A stretch of DNA of 64,000 nucleotides. Origin: Daucus carota subsp. sativus. Taxonomy: Eukaryota; Streptophyta; Magnoliopsida; Apiales; Apiaceae. The notes under the pieces were generated by a model. That model searched no databases and had not been told where the DNA came from. It saw nothing but the letters and a program-made list of their open reading frames with translations. This document shows, in pieces, positions 45,404 to 58,900 of the stretch. Every line of letters starts with the position of its first letter. Within the stretch, counting starts at the first letter, position 1. The stretch covers positions 42,397,454 to 42,461,453 of the forward strand of contig NC_030389.2 in the NCBI RefSeq assembly GCF_001625215.2, written 5' to 3'. A program made the position numbers and the translations under genes.

Positions 45404-48343
45404 ATGGCTATGGAGCTGCTGATACAGATCATGCTAGCATTATTTTTTATACAAAAAGCATCTGCACAGGAGAGCTCAGTAGCAAAACCTGGATGTCCAG
45501 CCATATGTGGAAACCTCACAATTCCTTATCCATTCGGAATTGGAACTGATTGTTCAGCAAACCAGACATTCACAATATTCTGTAACCACTCTATTAGTCC
45601 ACCGAGAGCTTTCCTCAGTGAAAATGTTAAGCTGGAGGTGCTGAATATATCTCTAGAATTAGGCACAATCCAAGTGAACACTCCAGTGATCACAAATTGT
45701 GAGAAAAGAAGTAATGATCAACCATTGATGTCATCTGAGCCGTTTACGTTCTCAGACACTCAGAACCGGCTCACTGCCATAGGATGCGAGACTGTTGCTG
45801 TGATATCCCAAGAAGGGCTAAGTGTTGGGGGGTGCCTGACATTTTGCAATATTAGCTCTATAAAAAGAAATAATAGTTGTTTCGGATCCTGCTGTCAGAC
45901 GAATATTCCCCCGTCTTTGAAGTTGATCAATGCATCTTTGAATAGCATTGATGGGAAAGAAGGATGCGGATTTGTATTTGTTGTAGATCAGAATTGGTTT
46001 GGGAGCAGAACGGATGTCTATGATGTGACAAATTTGGAACAAGTTCCGGCTGTGCTGGATTGGAGACCAACCGGGGCCTGTAACTCATTTGGACCGGTCA
46101 ATTCCTCCACAAAAAGCTCTGTGTGTGGAAGAAACAGTTTATGCACTGATCAAGGCTTGTGTTCTTGTCGTGAAGGCTATGAAGGAAATCCTTATTTGCC
46201 AGATGGATGTCAAGGTAAGATTTTGCAATAAAATTGACAATTTTGCGTGTTCAATCATCTACTTCAATTATTACAGTCATAGGTAGTTTAATAATGTACT
46301 GAATTATAGTACTTGCTTCAATTAATTGTCCAACAAGTCTTAATTCACTTGCATCAGCTGATGAATCACATTGTCTGACAATATATATTAATGTCAGATA
46401 TCAATGAGTGCGAAACATATGATTACAACAGATGTCAGCAGACCTGTACCAATACGCCAGGAAGCTATAGTTGTTCATGCATAAATGGATGGGTACCTGA
46501 AGGACAATACAACTGCATGAAGACTGATCCTTCCCTTGTTTCTTACAGAAGATTTTCTCCATCGATCTTGATAGGTACATGCTCAAACAATATCTTGAAA
46601 TAGTTCATGGCTTCAATTAGTATACAGATTACACAGTTCATAGTGCAGTCAGCAGTGTCCCTTAAATATAACCGACAGGATATGTATAAATTTGGTACCT
46701 TGTAGGTCATTTAAAATGAATTTCAAAACAAGCTTGAGACATCCGGTTCATATCTCTGTCAATTTCAATTCAAGACAAATTATTTCCAAAAATAAATTAT
46801 ATCAAGTCCAGCAAAAATATTATAGTAGTCATAATGCAAAAATATCTTATGAATTATGGTTTTCTCAAAATTATCAGATTAGCCCTAAAGTATCTAAAGG
46901 TATTCACACGATCACAATAGAAATGGATTTTCATGATAAACCAAGTATTCTCATCGATTCTTCATCACTCTTCAATTAGAATGTTATCTCATTAAGGTTG
47001 CAGAAATGGATGATAAAGGTATCTAGTCAAGTAAGCGTGCATATGCTAGTAATCTATCCATCTATTGGTCTAGTTTCTTTCATAATTTTTCTGTACTCTT
47101 CTACATATCTAAATAACTCACCTATTTCATTAAGATTGGTATTGCAGTTACTTGTACCAGTCTAGGGGTGGTATTGGTACTGGCACCTATGTGTTTGTAC
47201 AAAGTAATGAAGCGAAGACATAAACGTAAACTAAGGGAGAAGTTTTTCAAGAGAAATGGCGGTCTGTTATTACATCAACAAGTGTCTTCTACTGAAACTA
47301 ATGTCGAGACAACCAAATTGTTTAGTTCAAAGGAGCTGGATAAAGCAACCAACCACTATAACGTGGATCGGATTCTTGGACAAGGAGGACAAGGTACTGT
47401 CTACAAAGGAATGTTGACGGATGGAAGAATAGTAGCAGTGAAAAAATCAAAGATAGAAGATGATAACAAACTTGCACATTTCATTAATGAGATTATAATT
47501 TTGTCACAAATAAACCACAGGAATGTTGTAAGGCTCCATGGATGCTGCTTGGAGACCGAGGTCCCTTTACTGGTTTACGAGTTCATACCTAATGGAACGC
47601 TTTTTCAGTATATCCATGACCATAATGAAGATTTTCCACTTACCTGGGATGTCCGTGTTCGTGTGGCCACAGAAGTTGCAGGAGCTCTTTCCTATCTACA
47701 CTCTGCTGCAGCTATTCCAGTATACCACCGAGATATCAAGTCTTCAAACATACTTTTAGACGAAAAGTACAGGGCAAAAGTTGCAGACTTTGGAACTTCA
47801 AGATCATTTTCCATCGATCAATCCCACGTGACAACAAAAAAAGTACAGGGTACATTTGGCTACTTCGATCCTGAGTACTTCCGGTCAAGCCAGTTTACAG
47901 ACAAAAGTGATGTTTATAGCTTTGGGGTAGTTCTTGTTGAGCTCCTGACAGGCCAAAAACCAATCATGGCACCTAGACCAGACGATGAAGGACGAAGCTT
48001 AGTAACATATTTTATATCAGCAATGGAAGAAAAACGTATACTAGATATTATTGATTTGCGAATAGCAAAAGATGGCGAAAAAGAAGAGCTGATAAAATTT
48101 GCTGAACTTGCATACAGATGCTTGCACTTGAAGGGTAGAAAAAGGCCTACAATGAAACAAGTTGCAGCCGAACTAGACAGTATTAGAATGTCACACGGGT
48201 CGGCTACTGCTCAACAGAACTATGAAGATGTCGGATATTCAGTAAGTGAACTCAATGAGGCTTGGGACAGAAGCTCAACGTATACATCTTCCACTGCATA
48301 TATCAGCTTCACGGTTGATGCAGAGCCTCTTATTACAAAATAG
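45404..48343 (+). CDS. Wall-associated receptor-like kinase (WAK/WAKL)
   Basis: Three exons (45404-46214, 46398-46574, 47148-48343), 727 residues, GT-AG borders and matching phases. Residues 1-21 are a signal peptide. A GUB_WAK cell-wall-binding domain follows, with CPAICGN at 31-37 and PYPFGIG at 41-47. Then come a Cys-rich WAK segment and an EGF_CA module encoded by exon 2 (DINECE...C-Q-Q-T-C...GSYSCSC). A transmembrane helix lies at ~330-349 and a Ser/Thr kinase at ~400-670, with G-Q-G-G-Q-G at 407-412, Lys428, HRD at 523-525, K-S-S-N and DFG at 543-545. Key catalytic residues are present, so it looks active. WAKs bind pectin and oligogalacturonides at the plasma membrane and signal in expansion and defence. 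Domain order and intron positions are typical of the family. It is read away from the minus-strand neighbour at 42603. Confidence 0.93.
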
Positions 48344-48878
48344 TCATGTTAAACATAAAGGAGAAGTGATTGATCGCGACGACGAGGAAAAGTGTATTGA
48401 TTCTGTTAATTTTTATATTGGATGGAATGTTAATCTTTGTGTATTCAGTTTAGATCCTTTAAAAATGTTGGTAGAGTTCTGCAGAGTTCAACCTAAATCC
48501 ATGAGGTGTTTTTTTCGTATTTGTGCTAGATATATAAAAAATGAATACACTTTAGAGTAAGCATGCCATGGATACTTTTCAACAAACTAAGCCTGAGAAA
48601 CTAACATACTGAACCTACTTTTGTAGAGTTACTGTAATGGCGCTGGTGGTTGAAATCTTCAAACTCTAAAAATCTAACCTATGTAACATTATGAAATGAT
48701 ATTGAAAGTAAAAAGTTCATATAAAATATCTCTTAAATGCACCGTGTAGCGTTCTATTATTATAAACCTAATATTATATGATGTAGTATTTTAAAATGAT
48801 ATTCACGATCATATTTTAGTATGTGATACTTACAACATTTTCGTGAAAAAACACTGTTTTGCATTACATAAAATATTA

Positions 48879-49026
48879 CTCCATCTAATCCATTATATAA
48901 ATTGTTTGTCTTTTTACCTACAACTTTAGTTGCTTTAATCATAATGCAAAAATTAAAATTTTTAAAATTTTTTTTTCTGAATAAAAATATAACATAAATA
49001 TTTACTACGTTGAGTATTTGATGGAG
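48879..49026. mobile_element. Stowaway-like MITE just upstream of the mTERF gene
   Basis: CTCCATCTAATCC at the left and GAGTATTTGATGGAG at the right share an inverted CTCCATC core and are flanked by TA (48877-48878 and 49027-49028). About 148 bp. It ends 88 bp before the mTERF start codon, so it may lie in the promoter or leader. Confidence 0.6.
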
Positions 49027-49114
49027 TATATGTGTATCTTCCGAGACTTGTGTTTGTGAGGGTTCTTCTAGCTTAAACCCCATCAAGAAGAAACAACAAA
49101 GAACACATACCACG

Positions 49115-52100
49115 ATGCATACCATTACTACTCCAACAAGTTCAAATTTGTTACCTTACTCCTCAACTTCACTACAAAAACCCCTTGTGAAAAAACCCAA
49201 CAATCTTTTCATCTCTACACTCACCACAAACAAAACCATCACCAAGTTTCTTGCAAACCCATCCTATAGAAATCGAAATCGTAATCAAACTGTTCTTGCT
49301 TCGGCCTCCGGGCCACCGGAGGCCGAGCCAGAGCAAGAAGAGGGGGCTTTAGGGTCTGCTATTGAGGCTGTATCAGAAATTATGAGGGAGTGTAGTGGGG
49401 GGAGTCTTTCGGGTGAAGAATGTTATCGAATGGCGGAGAATTCGCCTAATTATGTGAAAATGTTGGTGGGTTCTGTTTGTGAATTGGGGTTTGATCAAAA
49501 TTCTGGGGATTTTAAAGAAAGGGTTTTTGAAATGGGGGTGGAGAAAGGGGATAAGGGAATTGTGCCCTTTTTGGAGAGTTCTTTCGAGTTGTCGCTTCCG
49601 GCTGCTATGCATATTTCGAGGTTGTGTTTGTCTTCGAATCAGTCTCTTCCGAACCTGGTTGTCAAAGTAAAGTTTGATCATTTTCTGCAACTTTGTAGTG
49701 CTTTTTGTTTGGTTTTGTTACTGTTGTTGGCTAATGCTTTGTGTTATAGGTGAATTACTTGAAGGAAATGTTGTTTTCCGATGATGGTGATGAGGGCAGT
49801 GGTGATATTGGAAAAGATGCACGCAAGATGATGATGCGGTTATCGATATCTGTGGATGATGATGGTCTGCAACAAACATTGGCCTTCTTCGAAAAGGTTT
49901 CTGCTTTTCCTGAATTCTTAGTAGTTTGGTTGTAATGACTTTTATATAGCAGCTTTTAATAAGTAATTAAGAAGTCAACTTTGCAGTTTTCCGTTTTGTT
50001 GACTACTACTATGAATTTTCCTCCTAATTACTTTAGAAACAATAGGTGTTGCCGTGTTGGTATGTTGTCTGTTTTGTTCGATATCCGAAGGAAAGAAACG
50101 GATTTAACTTCTCTCTGTCAAAACCATGCTTGAAAACAGTATAGATACCTGTACCATGTGTTTGCATTCACCTCTGTACATAATTGCCAATCTCTGATAC
50201 TTCTTGGCCAGAAGTGGTGGAACAACATTTAGTATTTTCTCTTTTGAATTGGCCAACAAGAAAACAGACTCCCATATGGCTTTTTCAGGACTGCAACCTC
50301 CCACTACCTGTCATGAGCAGATTATTAGAGAATATTATAGAGGGGAAGAGGATATAGAGAAAAGAAAGAAAATAGAATAAAAAACAATGATTAGGGAGAT
50401 TCATAGAGAAGTCTAAGAGGGAGATACGAGAGATGGTGTAATCATTTTCAATTTGTTATATGCAAATTCTTATATAGGGGACTTGTGCAGTATAAATGAC
50501 TCAAACCATAGACCAGATACTGGTGCCTATACTAGTACATGGTCCTAACACTATATAATTATGTAGTTCAGCTGTTATCAGTAGAGACTGCAACTATCCT
50601 GTTTCATTTGTGTGCTACTCTCACTTGTTTGCACACCTCAGATCCCCCTAACCAGTTTCCGGTAACTTGTCTTATTTCTGCCTCAAAAGGAATTGACCTA
50701 TCATTTTGATGCAGCCCCCGACGTCCAAAAGGCTCTTTACTCATAGCATAAAATTTCATACATTTGTCCCTTTAAAATTTTTGGCATTATCTTGCCTTGG
50801 TTTTTCTTCCTTTCCTCGTGTAAAGTGTAAATATTGACTTGTGATGCAGACTCAAGCAAGACGGGGAGGTCTAAATATGCTAGGAGATAGAGATGCATCT
50901 TTTCAGCGCCTCATCCACTCATTTCCACGTATTCTATTGCTATCACTGGAAACTCGTTTGAAGCCAATTGTCGAATTTTTAAAAGATGTTGGTGTCCCTA
51001 AAAGAAAGTTGAGAAATGTTGTTCTCTTGTATCCACCTATAATGTTTCAAGATGTTGAAAAGGACATTAAATCATCTTTTTTCAAGGTAATTTTTTGTAT
51101 ATGCGTTGCTTTTGATGGGCTCTTTTCATATTTAAACTTTTTTAAGCATCCGGTGGTTAAGTTTGGTTCAGTTTCCCTTCTATGTTAGTTGTTCTTGCTT
51201 ATTAGTCCTATCCTGAAGTGTCTTATGAAGTCCTAATGTCCTATCCTGAAGTTTGGTTGAGAAATGTTGTTCTCTTTATGTGTGGTTCGGTTTCATATCT
51301 TTGGTAGAAATGATACTTTAATTAACGATGTGCTGCATTAAAAAAATTCTAGATTCTGTCAAGTGTTTTGCATTTGGTAGACATATATGTGTATGTGTAT
51401 ATGTATATATACTCCCCCCCTGTCCCATAATAATAGTCGCTTTGATTTTTTGCACGTAATTTGAGGTGCAAAATACATGTACATCCACATATCATTTTTC
51501 AAATTTTCTTTTGTTAAATAGAACTATGTAGAGTATATTTCTCTTCAGAAAAAGAAAATCTGAAAACAAATATATGTGGAAGTATGTTCTTTTTACACCT
51601 CAAATCACGTGTAGAAAGTCAAAACAACTATTATTTTGGGACAGAGGGAGTATTATTTTATGTTATGGGCATTGTGAGTCATGGTTGCCTGAACTGTTGA
51701 ACAAGTTCTCTATATGGTTTGAGGGCAATTAATGCAACCAATGCCGAGAGTATGAACCATGGAAATTTAAAAAATAATCAAGTCTATAGTGGAATTTAAA
51801 TATGGGTAAAGCTTTGGACCCAAACATCCTTCAGCCCTAATTTTGCCTTTAAATGCATGGAAAATGAAATGGCATAGCCCATATGGGGGTATGGGATCTG
51901 AATATAATGATTCGTTCTAAATCCGGACACTTCTTTCTTATTGTTCTATCAAATAAGGGAAAATACAAGCGACTTGTTCCAGGAGCAGTGACCACAAACC
52001 AGTCCAGGGGCTAGCTTAAATTCCATGGTTATGTGAAAAAGACACTAAGGCAGTGCCTCTCACCCTGTAGTTTAAAGAATTTCCAATTTGCCTTTCAATT

Positions 52101-55100
52101 TAAGTATTTTTCATTGGGGTGATATAGATGTAATATTGTATGTTCCTGAAGGGAACATTTGTATTATTGAATTATGGTTACTTGTCCAATAGGTTAAACA
52201 GTAATTCTATATTGCACTGGATTTTACTGGTCCGGTAAAATACTAGTAGTTGATGCAAGCTAAGTTGTCAGTAATTATCATTTTTGAGGAAGCATCTGGG
52301 AGGAACACATTGAAGGGGAACCTTCATAAGTGTATTGCATGTTGTTAAGAGTGCTCTGCTAATGGTACCTTAAGATTTCATTCTGAGCTTGGAGAGCTTA
52401 ACCTAAATTATTATAACTTAAATTCAACTTAAGCCACAAGGCATTGGCAATTGAGCTTTCTTGCTCAATTATGATTATGTAAACCTCATTAGGAGAGCAG
52501 ATAGCACGGACGTATGGTCATTGTCCTCCTTAACTAACCTTTTGTCCCCTCTGGTGGAAATATACTCACAGCCTTCTGTTTATGCCGCTGATAACATGCT
52601 ACAGTTTTTAGCTTTCTAAAATTGTAGCTTAGAGATAGTAATAGCATGTGTGGATGTATTGTTTGTATATGTGTCTATGTCTATATTGAGGTCAACAAGA
52701 AAGAGCTTTAATATTGCTGAAAGTCTGAAAGCTCTCTTCTATAGAGGACTTTGGTTCATCAAATCCATCTCAAGCACAACTAGAGCCGCTCCTGCTCCCA
52801 AATTTTCTGTCAGCTATCTTTGACATCCTGAAGCTTCATTATTATTATCCTCAACATATTCGCTGTTTGATAACTTAAATTGTACTCTTTCCTAACTTTC
52901 GTCAGTCAACTATCTTATTCAAGTCAGTTGTTTACATCCTTTATCCCTGCTTTGAATGTATAACATATAATTTAACATCTTCACTTATACTTCTTTCAGG
53001 TCAATGCAGGAAATAAAGTCTTGGGTAGGCTTCTACTCAAGTATCCTTGGGTACTTTCTTCAAGCATTCAGAGGAACTACACGGAAATTCATTCTTTCTT
53101 TGATACTAAAATGGTACTTACAAATGTTTGCGTGTGACATAAGCATCTTTGTTCATGCACGAAATGAATCATCTAGCTCCTATGTTAAACTTGAACTTTC
53201 TGTTAAAAATGTTTTTCTGGAGGACGAATAATGCTTGAACAAAAAGGATGCTTCCAGAGCAATAAAAGCTTGTACTATACACATTTGCGATTTGTGTCAT
53301 AAGAAATTTTTATGATCCCTGTAAATGCCATGCAATTTTTCAGATTTATAATTATGAACCACAGAGAGCCCTTTCGTGGGATGAATATATCTTTTTACAA
53401 ACCATATACCTTGGTCCTCACTACAGTGAAGCAAATGTATTGGGTTATTGACTACAATTTCAGATCTATTAATCAATATTGTCGTAGACAGGCCAGAGCT
53501 GTAATATTGATCTTATATCCTATATGGTAGCTTTCTTTTTATCTGGATCTTTTTTCTTTCATAAAACATCTACCTACGTATATCCATAACATCTATGCAC
53601 AGGAAAATGGAAAATGTAAAATGCAAATAGACGCAGGCATGCATGTGTGTGCAATTGTCTGAGGGTACATGGTGCGCCTATGTAAACTAGTAAAGGAATT
53701 GCCACTATCCTAAAATGAATGAATCATAAGTACCAAAAAGGAATATACTAACTGCATCTTTAAGGAGTGATTTTGGAATGTATTTTACATATTGAGTAAT
53801 TCAATGTTATTGATTTGCAAAAGCTATGTACTTGTGTTGTTTTTTAAATTCAAATTAATTGTATACATAAGTATATTGTGTCTTTGTAGGTACCAAAGTC
53901 TAGTGTTGACCTTGCGATCAAGAGTTGGCCACACCTCTTGGGTTGCTCAGTTGATAAGTTAAAGTTGATGGTAAAGCAGTTTGCTGAACTGGGTATTAGT
54001 GACAAAAAGTTGGGTCAAGTCATTGCTAAAAGTCCTCAACTACTGCTGCAGAAACCTCAAGAATTTCAACAGGTTCCTTGTTTTGTTACTAGACATGTCA
54101 TAAATATCGTTATTGTCAAAGTTCTTGTTCTCATTTTTCTTTTCCTTCTCCTTTTATTTGTTATTTGTATTGTTGTTCTCGGTCTTGGTATTGCTATATT
54201 TGTTGTTCCTGTTCTCGAATTGGGCCTTGGCTTTGGTCTTATTCTTTTTCTCCCTCATATTTTTTTATATGTTCATTTTTTTTATGGTCTTGGTACTTTT
54301 TTGGGCTTTGCCTTGGTTCCTTCAGTCTTGGGTTTTTTCTCTTCCCAGCATCGATCTTGCTCTAGTTACTGGTTTTTAAATTTAGGCTTTGTATTATTCT
54401 TATACTCTGTTCTGGTTCTATTATATTTCCTGTTACCTTGTATTGGTCTTCCTTGGTTCACTTAAGTCTTGTTTTCCGTGTTTCTGTTTCTTTCTTTGGC
54501 TGTGGCCTTGTTCATGTTTCTTTGCATCTGGCTCGTGTTTGGGTCTTGTTTATTGATCTGTCTTCTTGGTTGACGTCTGGGTCCTAGACATTGTATTGAT
54601 CTTGTTCACTTGCTTTAGTAATTATCTCTGATATAGAATAGTTTTGATGTTTTCCAGGTTGTAAATTATCTGAAAGAATCAGGACTTGATGAGGAAACTG
54701 TTGGTAGGGTACTTGGACGATGTCCTGAAATCTTTGCCACAGATGTTGACAGAGTTCTTAGGAAAAAGATTGAGTTCCTGAATAGCATTGGTGTTTCCGG
54801 GGTTTGTCTTCCCTATGTCATCAAAAAATACCCTGAGCTATATGTATGTGACATTGGCAAAGCCTTGCATCCCCGGTATTTATCTCAAGTTCACTAATCA
54901 CTCATATTTTTTAATTTACTGTTCCATTGTTTAATTATTTAGTTGATGTACACAAAGTATGCTATAACTGCGTTAGGCTAAATTATTCCAAGGACAGATT
55001 TTAAGGATTATCACAATATAGAATTATTATTGGTGGTTATTCTTGAGATTTGCTTGAAGTTGCAAGAGATGCATGTTACTATTTGTCTCAATTTTTTTGC

Positions 55101-55445
55101 ATTTATTACTATTGCAGGGTGATGTACTTGATGGAAATCGGGCTATCAAGAAAGGATGTTGCATCAATGGTGAGTAGATTCTCCCCACTTCTCGGCTATA
55201 GCATCAAAGAGGTTTTAAAGCCCAAGTCAGAATTTCTACTGAACACAATGAGAAAGCCTTTGAGCGAGGTTGTTAACTATCCAAGGTACTTCAGCTACTC
55301 GATGGAGAAGAAAATAGAACCCAGATATTGGGAACTAAGGAGTAGAAATGTGGAATGCAGCTTGAAAGATATGTTGAGCAAAAACGATGAGGAATTTGCT
55401 GCTGAATTTTTGAGTATCGAAAAAAATCCTGATCATGTAAGATAA
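49115..55445 (+). CDS. Organellar mTERF-family protein, MTERF2-like
   Basis: Seven exons (49115-49666, 49750-49896, 50850-51086, 53000-53113, 53890-54072, 54658-54875, 55118-55445) join in phase to 592 residues. The N-terminus is Ser/Thr/Asn-rich and basic without acidic residues, as in a chloroplast or mitochondrial transit peptide. The body has repeated mTERF helical motifs with the leucine/proline pattern (FPRILLLS, YPPIMFQ, YPWVLSS, WPHLLGCS, SPQLLLQKP, CPEIFATD, YPELYV, FSPLLGYS, YPRYFSYS). mTERF proteins bind organellar nucleic acids and act in transcription, splicing or translation. The R-R-G-G-L-N-M-L and P-R-Y-F-S-Y-S regions suggest the MTERF2 group, with moderate certainty. Introns are large; intron 2 holds an antisense exon and intron 3 a MITE. 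No stop or frameshift is seen. Confidence 0.92.
50149..50307 (-). pseudogene. Orphan antisense exon within mTERF intron 2
   Basis: On the minus strand a CATGACAG acceptor, 53 open codons in phase 0 and a TACAG|GTATCT donor form a perfect internal exon. The product is protein-like (AIWESVFLLANSKEKILNVV, then PLLAKKYQRLAIMYRGE). No start, stop or partner exon is visible nearby. I do not recognise the family. It is probably a captured host exon delivered by a transposon now decayed. Confidence 0.45.
51412..51650. mobile_element. Stowaway-like MITE in mTERF intron 3 (239 bp)
   Basis: CTCCCCCCCTGTCCCATAAT and TTATTTTGGGACAGAGGGAG are inverted repeats flanked by TA (51410-51411, 51651-51652). Same type as the element at 33194. 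Confidence 0.9.
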
Positions 55446-55929
55446 ATATAGTCACATCTTTGCAAATGTGACTTTGTAGCCACTTCTGAAATATGAATGA
55501 AATGGGTTAGGATGTGAAGTTGGCTCCTTGTTTCACAATAGTTAGCAAATCTAATGATAAGAGTAGGGTTTTTTTTTTTGAGTCCTAACTAGGGGTGAGC
55601 ATTCGGTTCGGTTAACCGAAAACCGAACCGAATAACCGGAATTCTTTCGATTCGGTTAACCAAACTATATATTTCGGTTCGGTTTTCGGTAGTGAAAATT
55701 TTGAAATTCGGTTTTTCGGTTATTCGGTTTTTCCGCGGTTAACCGAAATACCGAATGGTTAACTGATTTTTTATTATTTAATAATATTTTATTAGTATTA
55801 ATAATATATATTAATTATTACGGAGTGTGATTTTATTATTTGTTGTTATCTGGTGTATGGATTACAGAAGTGTGTCAATTTACATATCGATCTGCCCTCC
55901 TGCTTAGAGTAATACCAAACAAAGAGTTT

Positions 55930-58900
55930 AAAATGTCCTGCGTACTTTTAGCTTATTAATTACTTATGGCGCATGGATTATTATAAAAAAATATAAGTTA
56001 TCGAAAAAAATACCAAAAACTCACTTAAAGCTAGAAGTTAGTTTGACGTTTCAGTGATTTAATTTTCTTAAACTTTTTTTTGATAAAAATTACTTATTAG
56101 ACATAAGTTACTCATAAATCACTTTTTTTGTTATATTTTTAATAACTCATAAGTCATTAATAAGTCAAAATTATCCAAACATACATATACAATTTTTAGC
56201 TTATCACACAAATCGCGTTAAGTCATAAATTATAAACTCAGCCAAAGACTCTTACCGGCAAATGATAATCTTCAAGGATCTGTTTTTCTTCGGTTCTATT
56301 CCTATTAAACTATTCTTTATTCATGTCATTTGTTTGACATTTATAATTATCTCGACCACTTTTTTTTAAATAAGCAGACATCTCGGCCACATTTGAGTTC
56401 TACCGGAACATCAGCTTCCAAACTGTGTCCGGATGATTATAAAAATTTGCATACTTTCTCATACCCCATTTCTAATCCTAAACTATACATTTGTTTTAAA
56501 TTATATCATATATAATTTTAAATTAATTTTTATCATAAATAAAATAGTTATGTGCGGTATATAATTAGCATGAAAATCATAAACATGACTTTAAAGTTTA
56601 TAATATTTGTGAAGATTAATTGATATTAAAATTGTGAAATATTTGTGTTGATTTTTTATTATTTCTTTTTTTTATTTATAGTATTTGTTATATAAATATT
56701 GTTCATACTCCTTAGTTTGCATATTTGCAAAAATGTTTTGAATATATTCTTTATTTCTCAAGAAATTTTATTCATTCATAAATTTTATTTGTACTCTTTC
56801 AAAAATTTATTCATCAATAAATTTACTCATTCAGAAATTTGATTCAGATTTGATGTTTGATCTATATTATTTATTTTATTATAAAATAGCTAATATAATA
56901 ATGACAAGATATAGGGGTATTATAGTAATTTAAAGTATATAATCAGGCTCATCAAACCCTACGTTGTGGTAGTGTATGTGTGAGTATATATACACACATA
57001 AGATTTGTAACGCCGCCACCAACATCATTCCTCATATGATACTTTCTTTCTATTCTCCCTTTTCTTTTTAATCTAAACTCTTTAATCCATCCCTTTTTGA
57101 TTAGTTCCTCAATAGCACCACCACCAACAATCATACGATTAATATGTTACTGTGATGTTGTAATTTTTCCATTATTGATGTTTTCACAGATATGTTTTTG
57201 TTATGCTTGTAGTTGATAATTGTTACTTTGCCTGAATCAGGTACGTTTGTTATCATGTAAACTTATTCATCATATATCAAATACAGATGATTTGATGAAT
57301 GGATATCATTTTCTTCGAACTAGATTAAAAATTATCTATATTAGACCTGAATGTGATCCAGATAACGCACACACATCTGAGAGAGGGATATATAATGTGT
57401 GTGTATTTTTATGATAATATTTGATTTGCTTCTGGGTTTTCGATCGATTGAGGTGTTTCTCAAATCTCGGATTTTTAATAAATCGAAATTCTGGATTGCG
57501 GTACAATCTAAGAAATTATAGTGGCTTGTATCAAGATTTTGATTTTGTATAATTCGATCTAAAGGTTATTTGATACATGTTTATGCATGTATAAATCAAT
57601 TTGATTTGATATAATTTGTATATATATATCTATAAGGTGTTTAACTTGTTCATCAAAAATTTCGCTGCGAATTTCACATATCATTTTAATTTTTTTTCAA
57701 TCTGTACAGTAATGTAATAATTCATATGTTCACAGGAAATAATGAAGAAAGTGCTCCAAAATATCAAGTCTTCCCAGAAGGTGATTGCGAGAATGTGGCG
57801 CGGGCACCCAAAGGGACGTGGGAAACCATAAGCAGCTATTTATAAGAGATTAAGCCCGAGTTTGTGGACTCGATACATTTTACAGCAGCTGCAAGGAGAA
57901 GAGGATACCTTCGTAGCATTCTAATTAATGGAAGGTTCGAAATTCTCCCGGTCCTTTCTTGGACCAAATATTGGTGGCCGGAATGGGATAAAAGAACCAA
58001 GTTCAATTGTATAGTTATGAATAATGGTTGGCCAAACGATATCGACAACATAGCTACAGTTCTTAATAATTCGGGACCTGCTCCACCCGAACACATTAGG
58101 AAAGATGTGCTTCGACGTTGTAGAAGATATAACTACGTTTGGGTCGGAAAGATTAAAGGTACTCGTCTAGAGTCGCATGAGATAGAGTATATAATGGGAT
58201 ATCCCCATGACCACACTAGTATATGAGAAAATCTGAACATATGTAATTTTTCCGATATTCTAATGATATTTTTGTGCATACGTTTTTTGTAATTTTGATT
58301 ATCATATGATCACACCCTTGGGATGAGTTTAAAATTGTAACTTATGACTTACTTGATTTAATATTATAACCTGAGAGTTTAAAATATATGTTTGGATTAT
58401 TTTGACTTATTAATAACTTATGGGTTATTAAAAATGTAATAATAAAAATAACAATAAAATTGATTTATGAGTAATTTATGACTTATGGACAACTGTTATA
58501 AAGAAAACTTAAAAATTAAGTCAATGAAAAAAATATCTTAAACCAACTCCGGGATTAAGTCAATTTCTAGCTTATTTTTAACTTAAAACCCATTTCGACT
58601 TATTACAAAAGCATGCATTTTTCAACTGAAAACGAAAAGGACTTAAAATCCGGGTTCTAAGCTCTGGCAAACAGGCTCGATGTTAGCTACTTGGCCGGTG
58701 TAAATAAATCTGGAATGTAGCCTTATATGCACGAGATTTGGTAATTGATTATATCCTCTGAACCTAGCATAATTTGTAAAATGAAGCCTTTATGTGCACG
58801 ATATTTGGTATCGTCTGAACCTAGCATAATTCGTGTTATTTGTGTAACTCGATAGCTAAATGCATATATTCTCAGTAAAAATTTAATTGCAGGTACCGAG

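Noticed and set aside
46692..46979. 95-codon frame in the kinase gene as an extra exon
   Set aside because: It starts at a non-ATG codon within intron 2, and joining exon 2 to exon 3 directly gives the expected EGF to transmembrane layout in phase.
54113..54465. Phe/Leu-rich frames resembling membrane proteins
   Set aside because: They translate T-rich low-complexity sequence inside mTERF intron 5.
56952..57134. Minus-strand frame MIVGGGAIEELIKKGWIKEF as a ribosomal-protein-like piece
   Set aside because: The similarity is weak, there are no splice signals, and it lies antisense to the DRM fragment region.
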